In this document: positions 54,401-64,000 of the stretch, piece by piece
How the letters are laid out: each line of letters begins with the position of its first letter
Numbering within the stretch: position 1 is the stretch's first letter
Origin: Rhabdophis nuchalis
Lineage: Eukaryota > Chordata > Lepidosauria > Squamata > Natricidae
Reading direction: 5' to 3'
Assembly (NCBI GenBank): GCA_039707465.1
Contig: CM077658.1
Coordinates: 13,460,074 to 13,524,073, forward strand
DNA: 64,000 nt
The notes under the pieces: model-generated
Told to the model about the DNA's origin: nothing
What the model saw: only the letters and a program-made list of their open reading frames with translations
Databases searched by the model: none
Made by a program: the position numbers and the translations under genes

Positions 54401-55488
54401 TCCACTTATCAACATGATGTGCAATGAATTATTTTATTCTTTCTTTTCCAGTTTGTCTGGGAAATTGATTTTTTCCCCCAGAGCAGAAAAAAAAACAACC
54501 TTTGATTATTTTCTTGGTTATGCTCCAGCTCTTGCCTAAAGATATTAAGCCCAGTGTGAATGTTTAATTATAACATCCTCCCTCTAGAGATATACAGCCT
54601 CCCTGGCTTCCAATATTTCAATAAAATCACGAAAGAACATCTAGCATTTGATTATTTTTTTCAGATCAGGCATCAGGGAGACAGACAAATGGCTAATAGC
54701 AAAGAAACAAACATTTCATTACATTAAAATCAACTTTTACATGACATTCAATGTCATTTTACTACATTTACTACCTTAAAATTAACTCCAAAACATCTCC
54801 CAAAGAAATTATAAAGATCTTAAAAGAAACAGAAGAGCAGAGGCCTTTCCTGCAGTAGATGAAACATTTTGAGAAACTGGAAGATTTTAGCATGGAATTG
54901 GATGGTAGGGTTGCTATTTCTCAGGCATTAGGGTTTCTGGAAAACAACGACAATTTGAAATGCATCAGATTCCAGTGGCGAGAGAAGGAGAGAGAATACA
55001 GAGCAGGAGATTGATGAATGCAAGTCCTTTCTTTACAGGCTCAGGCCTACAAGCAATAATTCTGTATTATGCCAGGAAAGGTTGGATGATTCCTTCTTCT
55101 GCTAAAAATAAAACTGAAATTCTTGCATGAATACTGCAAGTTCCCTATCACTCATTGCCTGCCCATTAGAGACGCATTAAAACATGCACAAAGCACATGC
55201 ATTCTTCATCATTAAACCCTAAGACGGATGGGTACTTCCTCCCAGGTTCTTGTGGGGGAAAAAATATAAAAAGCAACACAAGAAAATCACATTGCACAAT
55301 TTGGAAGGAAGGGAGGGTGGATGGGAATCTATAGGAGAGGAAATCAACCTATTTCATACCAAAAAAAAAGGATTATTAAGATGTCTTTCTCCCATCATCA
55401 AGAAAAGGAGTTTGAAATTAGGTTGTATTTTGGATATTGGGCAACGCCCTTCTAGACCACATCACAAATGACCATTCAACAACATTTT
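54401..55488. other. No gene seen
   Basis: AT-rich, unassigned. Short frames without motifs. Confidence 0.4.
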
Positions 55489-55489
55489 G

Positions 55490-55865
55490 GTGTGGCACTG
55501 TTACGCAGCCAGCTCCGTATGAGCTGCTGATGAATTCCTCTAGTGAGGAGTCCTATGAGTCGGCTCTAGAGGAGGAAACCCAGTTTGTCCCGGATGTCAG
55601 GCTAAGGATTGAGAGCAGGCAATTAGCAGAACGACACCATCAGAGATAATCAGTATCAGCTGCCTAATTGCCTGGCCCTTCCCAAGAGGCTTTAAAAGAA
55701 ATCCTCTGTGAAGAGTAGGTTTGAAGGAAACAACAGAGAAGCTACAGAGTCGGAGAATTGTGTCGTGTAATCTTTCAGTCTAGTTCAGGTTAGTTCAGGC
55801 AAGTTGCCAAGTAGCAGTCCATCTAGTTAATTATCTTATGAAGGGAGGGAGTCAGAACAGGCACC
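55490..55865 (+). repeat. Unassigned retroelement-like segment
   Basis: A GC-balanced island with a short frame reading SSEESYESALEEETQFVPD, then 'cccttcccaagaggctttaa' and a TTTAAAAGAAATCCTCTGTG stretch, like a promoter or leader of an LTR element. No second copy is in the window, so no LTR pair can be shown. It sits directly before the RTE fragment. Confidence 0.3.
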
Positions 55866-55869
55866 CATT

Positions 55870-56010
55870 ATAGAGAAGATGAGAGAAGGCCAACTCTGCT
55901 GGTATGGACATGTCCAGAGAACAGCACCTTCCACTGTGGCCAAGACTGCCTACCAACTAGAAGTCAATGGCCGACGACCTCGCGGGTGTCCAAAACAGAG
56001 ATGGGAAGAC
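55870..56010 (+). pseudogene. RTE-type LINE RT C-terminal fragment
   Basis: The frame from 55879 reads MREGQLCWYGHVQRTAPSTV and then GRRPRGCPKQRWED. WYGHV, then GRR.RG.PK.RW.D is a hallmark of the C-terminus of RTE-clade LINE proteins. It is interrupted by the hAT-like sequence beginning 'ctggctggccccgccc'. Confidence 0.75.
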
Positions 56011-56158
56011 TCTGGCTGGCCCCGCCCTCATCTATTCTCTGCCTCCCGAGTCCCAGCTGATTGGAAGGGAATGGGGTTTTTGCAGTATCCTTCCCATGCC
56101 ACACACACCAAGCCACGCCCACAGAACTGGTAGTAAAAAAAATTGAATCCCATCACTG
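56011..56158. mobile_element. Truncated hAT-like element, 'CCACCACTG' family
   Basis: Interior 'ctggctggccccgccctc', 'ttggaagggaatgggg', 'gtatccttcccatgcc' and end TTGAATCCCATCACTG. The left end is missing, fused to RTE sequence. Confidence 0.75.
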
Positions 56159-56159
56159 G

Positions 56160-57660
56160 CCTGCACCCTGGAAAAGCAGCTGACTATGAAAAGTGGCATT
56201 CAATAATCTGAAAAGTGGACCCTGCACCTGTGGGAAGAAGAAGATCAAGAAAAGACATAAGCACATTCCCCTTCAGGAGACTAACACGAGGTTTTAACAC
56301 TGAGACCAAGCAGAATTTATATTATGGATTAAAGGGAGCTAAGAATTTATTGATACACATAAACACACTCACACAAACACAACTTACTTGAAAGGAACTG
56401 CAAAGATGATATTGCCAATGTAGATAAATACATTTCTACAGCATCTTGACATGTTATCATATCCACTCTCTGCTTAAATGTATATGATTTCCTTTGATAT
56501 TTCAACCTGTCATGCCTCAGCTCAAGGCCTTCTCTTTGACAATTAAACAAACTAATGAATTAGAGATAAATCCTACTTTAAAATGACACAGAGCTAGCTG
56601 TAGGTCCCATATCTAGAATTGTACTTATGCATGCTACGTACAAGCCACATTTCCAAGCAATCAGGGCAAACCGTTATCTGATTCATTGAGGATGCAACTT
56701 GTTAGCTATACCGATGTCATTATTCAGAGTACAAATTCATAAAAGTTTCAAAGGCTGAAGCTAATCAAATATCCCATCGCCCCTTTAGTTCCTAAAAATG
56801 ACGTTCAATTTTAAAGGGAGCGTTTCTTCATACGCTTTAACTTAAATCAAATGTTAGTGTCACTTGCGTACCAGTTTCTATCCGCTAACATGGAGCTACC
56901 CAAACAAATCAAAGAAGACATTTAATGCTCCAGGCACCAATAAACAAATCCAGTGATGCACCCAAGTGTAGACAAATAAGAAGGCGTGTTGACCTTGAAC
57001 CTTGTCTGACCAATCTCTGGGAAGCATATGAACCATACTCTCAATAGCATAAGTAATACCTTTCTTAAAATAGCTCTTTCCTAGCTTATATTTTCCCTAA
57101 AACAGTTTAGCTTTTTCTCTCTCAAACATCTGAGTGTCTAACCTTGGCCGTAATCTGATATGTATTGCTTCTAACTCAATTATTGATGCCTCATTTTCTA
57201 TCCTCTGCATTTAAAAAAAATCTAATTAAAATAGACTACATGTTTACTTTTCAAGTTTACCTGTTCACTTTGTTATGTAGCATTTACTTTGTCAAATGAG
57301 GCGAAAGTCTAGGGACAATATCCACCCACCTTTGATTACATTTGGAGATGAACATTTGTTCAGTTATTGGCTTTGTTTATCTGCTTGAGAATAATTTGAG
57401 TAATTAACGCAGGAATGAACATATAGAAGAAAACAGTTTCTTTAAGTGGCAGAATAAAGAATCAAAGCACTCCAATTGTAATTTCAATTCCCATCTCACA
57501 TTTTCATATCCACAAAATCTAAAATTGAACAAATGCAAGACTGGGAAAATTCATTTGCATTTATATTGTTATTGCTGTTATTATATATCATTTTTATGTT
57601 TTGCCAGATTAAAATGCCAGTTCTCTAAAAGAGGAAGAGGAAGAGGACAGAACAGAACAA
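56160..57660. other. No gene seen
   Basis: AT-rich, low in repeats. No frame with a motif. Confidence 0.4.
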
Positions 57661-57664
57661 CTGA

Positions 57665-57970
57665 GATGAAAGGGATTTTTGAAGTCTTCTCTTTCAACCC
57701 TGCTCAAGCAGGAGACCCTATACCAGGGGTCTGCAGAGTTGGCTCTTTTGAGACTGGTGGACTTCAACTCCCAGAATTGGAGTTGAAGTCCACCAGTCTC
57801 AAAAGAGCCAACTTTGCAGACCCCTGCCCTATACCATTCCAGAGAAATGGCTGCCCAGTCTCTTCTTAAAAGCCTCCAGTGATGACCCACTCACAACTTC
57901 TGAAGGCAAGCTGTTCTACAGATTAATTGTCTTCACTGTTAGGATGTTTCCCCTTAGTTCTCTCCTTGAT
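57665..57970 (-). mobile_element. CR1 LINE 3' UTR, split by a MITE
   Basis: 'ctcaagcaggagaccctatac' text before the MITE is continued after it by 'cattccagagaaatggctg', 'cactcacaacttctgaagg', 'aagctgttctacagattaa' and 'tagttctctccttgatta'. Same UTR as 40972..41428. Confidence 0.85.
57724..57826. mobile_element. Palindromic hAT-like MITE nested in CR1, perfect 8-bp duplication
   Basis: 103 bp from CAGGGGTCTGCAGAG to CTTTGCAGACCCCTG, flanked by identical CCCTATAC at 57716..57723 and 57827..57834. The arms match the 44350 element, but the centre is ~25 bp shorter. Confidence 0.95.
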
Positions 57971-58599
57971 TAGTTTTGAGGAGGGGGATGGGTGAGGGGG
58001 AGGAGAGGGAGAGCTGCCAGTCAATTTAAATTGGGACAGGGATGTATTGCTGGCTCTGTCCCAATGAATATGCTTTGATTGTGGCTTAGCCACAATGGCA
58101 ATCACCTTAAGTTTCCTGGTGGAATCGATCAGCGCTGGATTCATTTTTTCAAGAAACAGGTATTTAACATTATTTAAGGATGCCATCCAATGTTGGTTTA
58201 GGCAATAGTTAACACCTTCTTCCTTTCCACAGGCAACAAGCTCCACTTTCAATAAAAAAAATAAGTCAAAAAGAATAATGGAGGGAAATGTGGGTGGTTG
58301 TCTATGGCCGGCATCCAGAAGTCTTTGTTTCCTTCTCTACTTATTGTTCACGTGCTACAACAGGCAACTTAAAAATAGCCCTTTGTTTAACCATCATTAA
58401 GGGGAAAATTACTTGCTATAGTTTCATCCTATAATTAGCACAGAAAAAGAAAGAACGAACACCACTTTAAGGGTCTTTTGTGAGCGTAGAGAACAAAATG
58501 AAATGAATGAAAATGCTGCTGCTCAATGCCAACTTTATTTCAATGTGGGTGAGGTTTGTCCCCTTCCTTGCACTCAATTGGAATAGGATCCTTTTAACT

Positions 58600-58695
58600 T
58601 AAAGAAGCAATTATAGCTCAGTAGCAAAGCACCTGTTTGGTACTCATAAGGCTGCAAATTTAATTATTGTCATTGCCATTTGACAAGATCAGGAA
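58600..58695 (+). repeat. tRNA-like SINE head (old)
   Basis: 'tatagctcagtagcaaagca' resembles a tRNA A box, followed by 'ctgcaaatttaattatt' in the B-box position. Very degraded. Confidence 0.4.
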
Positions 58696-58904
58696 GCAAG
58701 CATTAAATTCTAGTCCAAGTATCTGAAAATCTGTTTCCAGTCAAGAGAAGATTGGATTATCATCCAATCTTGTATAAAGCAGTTATTTGTATTCACAGAT
58801 GTCAAGCAAAATGTTAGCCTTGCTTACTATTTTATCTTCGCACATCTAGCCTGAAGATTATTCATCCTTTGGTCCATCATATTATGCCTGAATTTCTCAG
58901 AAAT

Positions 58905-59085
58905 ATTATTTTTAGGGTTGATTGCACAGACAGCCAGATGTTTGGACTAGATTTAACATTTTATCCAGCTATTGAGTCCTTCCCAATTATTATTATTGTT
59001 TGTCACAGAGCCAGATGTTTAGATTGGATTAGATATTTTTATCCACCCATTGAGTCCTTCCCAAGGATATGCGATAGGCATATCC
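58905..59085. repeat. Dispersed/tandem repeat 'GCCAGATGTTTGGACTAGAT'
   Basis: Two ~115-bp copies in tandem: 'agccagatgtttggactaga' and 'agccagatgtttagattgga', each ending 'attgagtccttccca'. A third diverged copy lies at ~59850..59930 beyond the LINE insertion. Confidence 0.6.
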
Positions 59086-59177
59086 TATAGGCATATATTG
59101 GTGTTTGAAAGTGTGAAGGGTATCAGTATCATCGCAAGATGTAAACTGTTCCAAGTTCCCTTTTGCAGTTGACCAAT

Positions 59178-59815
59178 GGAAATTTTATTTATTTATCAAA
59201 CATGTACGACATAAAAGGTACAAGTATTAACATGGACATGAGCACATGAAATGAGTACAAATAAATGGGAACAATAAGGCAGGGACGGAAGGCATGCTGG
59301 TGCGCTTATGCACGCCCCCTTTATGGACCTCTTAGCAATGGGGTGGGATCCACACCAGACAATTTAAAATCGAAGCTGTGGGGGTTTGAGGAAGTAATAA
59401 CAGAGTCAGGTAGAGCATTCCCGGCATTGACCACTCTATTGCTGAAGTTGTATTTTCTGGAATCGAGTTTGAAGCGGTTTACCTTGAGTTTGTATCGATT
59501 GTTTGCCTGTGTATTATTGCAGTTGAAGCTGAAGTAGTTGTTGACAGGTAGGATGTTGTAGCAGACGATTTTGTGTACTATGCTTAGGTCAGACCGTAAG
59601 CGGTGTAGTTCAAGGTTGTCCAAGCCCAACATTTCAAGCCTAGTGACATAAGGGATTCTATTGTGAGCAGAGGAGTGGAGGACTCTTCTCATGAAATACC
59701 TCTAGACCTGCTCAATTGTATTAATGTCCAATAAACAATGTGGATTCTAGGCAGACAAGCTGTATTAGAGGATTGGTCTGGCAAAGGTTTTGTATGCCCT
59801 AGTTAGCAGTACCAG
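59178..59815 (-). pseudogene. LINE RT C-terminal fragment and 3' end (CR1/L2 group)
   Basis: The minus-strand frame of 123 residues (59321..59692) reads MRRVLHSSAHNRIPYVTRLE, MLGLDNLELHRLRSDLSIVH, LPVNNYFSFNCNNTQAN and NRVVNAGNALPDSVITSSNP. It is the cleanest copy of this LINE in the window. The 3' end at 59178 is TTATTTATTTATCAAACATG inverted. 5'-truncated near 59815. Confidence 0.85.
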
Positions 59816-59959
59816 TGTTATTAATAATATTACAGTGTTATTACGGTTCATCGTACAGCCATGCTCAGGCTGGATCTGATATTTTTGTCTGCTTATCGAG
59901 TCCTTTCAGAGATCCTGGGATTTGCAGATGTGAATGTTTGACAGTGTTGTATTTTAATC

Positions 59960-61225
59960 TCAATCAGTCCTGAAAAGTCTAGTGCTTTCCAAAGGTTTCA
60001 TTATCTAGATATCAGCCTTTCCTGGAAGATCCCGCTTTTGAAAGAAATAGCGAGAGAGGAAGAAGGCACTCTTCAGTGAAATAACATAAGGATAGCTTTC
60101 TGAATTTAAAATATTTTCATTTTGCTTTCACTAGTATACAGGCCCATTTGTCATCTAGCTTTTCATTTGCTCCAAGGCTAAAAGGACTGACCCTTTATCT
60201 ACCCGTTATTCAAATGCCACTGAACCTTTTCAGAGATGCTGCCCCATAAGCACTGGTAAATTGTCTGTACATCCGATATTCCCTAGCCTTCCCATTTTAT
60301 GAGATTGCCTCTTAAAACAAACCATTTTGGCAAAACACTGCCCAATACATTTTGTCTCTATGAGTCTTAGGAACATGTCTGATGGAATAAGAGATGACTG
60401 GGAGACACAGCTGCAAACAAACAACCAGGTTCACAGCATTTATTTATTCTTTATTTATTCCAGTTTTAGACTAAAGTCCTATATGAAATGCCAAAAACCT
60501 AACAATAAATTAAAACATAAAAATATTGACCCTTTTCTCAGATCTTATTGGGATTGATCAAATAACTAAATAATAAATCATATCCATTCAATCAATGGTT
60601 ATGGATAGATGTGTGAGAAGAGAAATATATCCATTGGAAAGTTGCAGGTAATCAGGTCTAGGAGTGGGCTTGCAGGCCTCATTGAACCAAAGTTTTAAAC
60701 TAACAGAATTGCAAAATGCACCAGACATATTTCTGAGGTGCTGACTTGTGCGCCGCCTTTTCTGCGAAGTAGGTAATTGTATGGATATATTTGGAGCAGG
60801 AAGAATGAGATGGTGGGAAATGAGGAACTGAAAGTAACAAGTGTCCGAGAGCTTCAAATGTATATGGATGTTTACAGAAAGTGACGGTCAGTAAGAAAGT
60901 GAGAAAATACAAGGAAGAGAAACTATGGAGTGCATCGGTCAGTAAAAACCAAGGTATATGAAATGTGGCTTGAGATGAGAATGGGATCCTTTGCCCAATA
61001 GCAGCCCTGGAATGATCTGCTATCTGTCATTGGACCCCATTGCAATGGTATAATAGTGTAAGGTTTGTTGTGGAATTGGATTGCTATGTTAGCTATTCAT
61101 GTTCCAAATTGCTCATGAAACAATAAACCTCTGATCTTAAAGTAAGATTTATTGCTTGTGGTTTCCCTTTGTTTTTTATTGGGATATTTTTTTTATGACA
61201 GATGGAATGGATGGATGAAATCCAT
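59960..61225. other. No gene seen
   Basis: AT-rich, unassigned; overlapping short frames at 60588..60912 show no motif. Confidence 0.4.
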
Positions 61226-61229
61226 CAAT

Positions 61230-61425
61230 CAAGAAAGGCCTATTATCTGCAGAAACTAATCAAGGAGAGAACAAACCTAGAACTGAGTACAAATTTCCTC
61301 ACCTTGAGAACAATTAATCAGTGGACACAGCTTTGCCTCCAAAGGTTTTCAGTGCTCCTACGATGGAGATTTTTAAGAAGAAATTGGGCAACAACCACTT
61401 GTCTGAAACAGCCAGAATATCATGT
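61230..61425 (+). mobile_element. CR1 LINE ORF end / 3' UTR fragment
   Basis: 'caagaaaggcctattatctg', 'aatttcctcaccttgagaac', 'aggttttcagtgctcctac', 'tttttaagaagaaattgggc' match the plus-sense counterpart of the UTR copies at 40972 and 51890. Confidence 0.7.
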
Positions 61426-61621
61426 TCCTCTGATCAAGGGTCTTCAAAAAAATGCATTTAAAAGCTCTCCAGCAAGCTTTTGCCATTCAAGAAGTTTGGA
61501 TGAATGGAATGTGCAGAAACCAAATACATGTGTACATTAAGAAAAAGATATTTGCAATTTATATTTACTCTTAAGATTGGCCATGCAAACATATTTTTTA
61601 AGGATAGATGATCCATTAGAA

Positions 61622-61905
61622 CAGGGGTGTCACACTCAAGGACTGTGGGCCAAATCTGGCCCATGGGGTACTTAGATCCTGGAATCAGCGAAGGACTGGT
61701 CCGCAGGCCTGTCACTGACAATGGGTTTCAATAGACCATCACAGCTGAAAATGGAGCTCGTGAGCCTGTTTTTTCTGGCAGAGCACTCGGCCGCCACAGG
61801 TGACCCCAACACAAGTGATGTCGAGCTGGCCATGCCCATTCTGGCCCCCTGAGGTCGAACACAATCCTGATGCGGCCTTCAATGAAATCGAGTCTGACAC
61901 CCCTG
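61622..61905. mobile_element. hAT-like non-autonomous element
   Basis: Ends CAGGGGTGTCACACTCA and GAGTCTGACACCCCTG form an imperfect inverted pair; flanks CATTAGAA (61614..61621) and TGTTAGAA (61906..61913) agree at 6 of 8. The interior is GC-richer ('gggccaaatctggcccatgg') and non-coding. Confidence 0.85.
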
Positions 61906-61913
61906 TGTTAGAA

Positions 61914-62236
61914 GATTAATTTATTTCCCCATTTTGGCAAAAGGCCATGGGTCACAACCCTCCATATTTTGTTTGTTTCCCTTTTTATTTATTACTGGAG
62001 AATATCTTTTGCTTAATTAACTTGCTTTGTCCTCTGTCTTTCTGCTCAGATGAGCACTCACAGTGCCTCAAAGTAGAAAACTGTAATTGGCATTGATCAC
62101 TGGCACTTGTGTCACAACCGTGCTAGACAAGCAACAGCTTTCTCCTCTACCCAGCTACACTTTCTACATTATTTTTATTTAATCTATTTTGTGCATTTTT
62201 ATCACCATAATGAAGCACCTAACAAGGGACTAACTA
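61914..62236. other. No gene seen
   Basis: AT-rich, unassigned. Confidence 0.4.
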
Positions 62237-62275
62237 GGAGGAGGAGGAGGAGGAGGAGAAGGAGGAGGAGGGGAG
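62237..62275. repeat. (GGA)n microsatellite
   Basis: About 12 GGA units with one GAA interruption. Confidence 0.93.
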
Positions 62276-62277
62276 AG

Positions 62278-62547
62278 CATACAGGACTAGGACTAGGACT
62301 AGGACTAGGAGTAGAGTAGAGCAGAGCAGAGCAGATCATACAGGACTAGGACTAGGAGTAGAGCAGAGTAGAGCAGAACATACAGGATTAGGACTAGGAG
62401 TAGAGCAGAGTAGAGCAGAGCATACAGGACTAGGACTAGGACTAGGACTAGGACTAGGACTAGGACTAGGACTAGGACTAGGACTAGGACTAGGACTAGG
62501 ACTAGGACTAGGACTAGGACTGAGTAGAGTAGAGTAGAGTAGAGTAG
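62278..62547. repeat. (ACTAGG)n hexamer array with higher-order structure
   Basis: ACTAGG units alternate with AGTAGAGCAGAG blocks. The word CATACAGGA recurs near 62278, 62338, 62380 and 62421 (spacing about 60, 42 and 41). Then come ~16 uninterrupted hexamers and a final AGTAG tract. The Leu-Val frame on the minus strand is an artefact. Confidence 0.92.
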
Positions 62548-62559
62548 CTTTATTTTCAC

Positions 62560-63640
62560 TTTAAATGTACACTAATCAGCATCCATTAAAATGAAATTTC
62601 GTTGCATTAAGCTCTCAAAAGATATCCACTATGCATATACCCACATACACACACATACATGACACAGAGAAACATCACATCTAGTTCGAGTGTATACATA
62701 TATCTGGCAGTGGGGGAAGAATCCTGCTAGTTACATGGTATAAGGAACAACGCTTTCATTTGCATAAACAATTTGAACATTAATTGTGGGAGTAAGGAAA
62801 GGTTGGAAGAAAACTTTGATCTCTCTATTCCCAAAATGTACAACTTCAAACCAACCCCTCTTTTCTGAGTCAAGAGGGGTGCCGTTTAAATGCATGTGTT
62901 TTATAACACAGCCGCCTCAGCCAAACATACACAAAACAAGATTGTAGCTCATTTTCCAGAGCGTCCACCTCTTAACAAACGCTTTTGTTGCAATGTGGAG
63001 ACCGATTCAAGTTCACACCTTTAAAAAGCAGAGCAAATTTTCCATCAGGAATGCAAATGTGTGCATAGAAACCGGCAAGGTTTATATAACCTCTCGGGAA
63101 CAAAGGGGAACATTGTAGAGTTCTTAATTTAGCATCCCATTTATTTGTATAAGCCACCACCGAGGATTGATTGAATGTTCAGGTCAAAGCAGCACTTGCA
63201 ATATCAAATTCTCCAGTCATAAGTAACAGCACTTGTCTAAATAATGTGAAACAGCCATATTTGGTACTTCCCTAATGTAATTATAGTGCCTACACAGTCA
63301 TTTTCTCAATGTAGTAACATAGCAGGCAGCTATCATTTCATCAAAAGCATTTTTTTTTCGGGAGAAGTATAAAAATGAAATCCATTCTTCCCAGAAAGCA
63401 CCAATTTGCTGCCCGCTTTTGAATAAACACATAGAACAACACAAAGGAACGCCATCCTTCAAGCTATTAAATGCTTTTGCATAGCAGTGTCTTTTACAGC
63501 ACAACAGTTAATCAGCCCCTTGCTTGAGACAATAAAGCAAGCGATCCAATAAATCAGGCCATTAATATGTTAACCGAATGGCGCTAGGTTAATACTAACT
63601 CTTTGATCTTATAGGATAGCAAAAGTTTAGGGTCTCTGGT
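62560..63640. other. Low-repeat interval, candidate conserved non-coding DNA
   Basis: About 1 kb without recognised repeats or a coding frame, e.g. 'cagttaatcagccccttgc' and 'gatccaataaatcaggcc'. It may be regulatory. Inference only. Confidence 0.25.
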
Positions 63641-63714
63641 TATCTAACCAGTGTATATGGATTTCTTTTTTTCAACATGTTCTGGTCAAATGTCCCTAAT
63701 TCAACAATTACAGA

Positions 63715-63905
63715 CAGTTTAATGTAATGGTTAAGATGGTGGAATAGAAACGGGGAGGTTGTGAATTCTAGTCCTTCCTTTGGCATGGGGAAAATTTCTC
63801 TCAGCTCAACCTACCTCCAAGGATTGTTGTTGTGGGGAAAACAGGAGGCAATGACATTCTATTGTTCAAAATAAAAGCAGGAGATAAATCTAATAATAAA
63901 TAAGG
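63715..63905 (+). repeat. tRNA-derived SINE
   Basis: Head 'taatggttaagatggtgga' with B-box-like 'ggttgtgaattctagtcc', then 'ctcagctcaacctacctcc', 'ggattgttgttgtgggga' and tail AATAATAAATAA. Inverted relative at 50265..50450. Confidence 0.75.
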
Positions 63906-64000
63906 AATGGCAACTGGATCATAGCACAGGGTCTTGTCACGTACACAGTCCTGGATTCAATTCCTGGCATCAGTTAAATGACCTGCGAGAAGAAGGATCT

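Noticed and set aside
62305..62559. Leu-Val repeat protein on the minus strand
   Set aside because: Translation of the ACTAGG hexamer array.

Overview
This window looks like non-coding DNA from a squamate reptile, most likely a snake. The evidence is a dense, AT-rich mixture of CR1- and L2-type LINE remnants, tRNA-derived SINEs, RTE/BovB-type LINE pieces, many short hAT-like non-autonomous DNA transposons, and very frequent microsatellites. I recognised the organism group from this repeat style by eye, without a database. I see no exon of a host protein-coding gene, no rRNA or tRNA gene, no CRISPR array and no bacterial-type operon.

The standout locus is 17474..23480, a DIRS-type (tyrosine-recombinase) retrotransposon of about 6.0 kb read on the minus strand. 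It carries three long open frames: a Gag-like ORF (20760..22499), reverse transcriptase plus RNase H (18878..20887) and a tyrosine recombinase (17835..19427). All catalytic residues I can check are present. It also has ~115 bp inverted terminal repeats and a 95 bp internal complementary region. The two halves of that region are complementary to the left and right ends respectively, and each half keeps the sequence variants of its own end. This is the expected architecture of a circular-intermediate, recombinase-integrated element. It appears intact, which suggests a recent insertion. The Gag-like protein would package the RNA, RT/RNase H would make the DNA, and the recombinase would insert the circle.

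Layout. 1..17473 holds an RTE-like LINE remnant, tRNA-derived SINEs, one CR1/L2-group LINE 3' end, hAT-like elements (6.6, 8.2 and 11.0 kb) and many microsatellites (3.9, 4.7, 6.3, 14.8 and 15.1 kb). 17474..23574 is the DIRS element and an abutting CTTT tract. 23575..36630 holds hAT-like insertions with 8-bp target duplications (25.5, 27.6 and 28.5 kb), SINEs, and LINE fragments. 36631..50000 contains CR1 ends, hAT-like elements (41.8, 44.35 and 45.06 kb), a truncated U6 snRNA copy flanked by a perfect 12-bp repeat (46.28 kb), and LINE fragments. 50000..64000 contains CR1, LINE, RTE and SINE fragments, a hAT MITE nested inside CR1 (57.7 kb), another hAT-like element (61.6 kb) and a hexamer array (62.28..62.55 kb).

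Low-repeat intervals near 31.5-32.1, 51.06-51.6 and 62.6-63.6 kb are candidates for conserved non-coding DNA, but only alignment to other genomes could show it.
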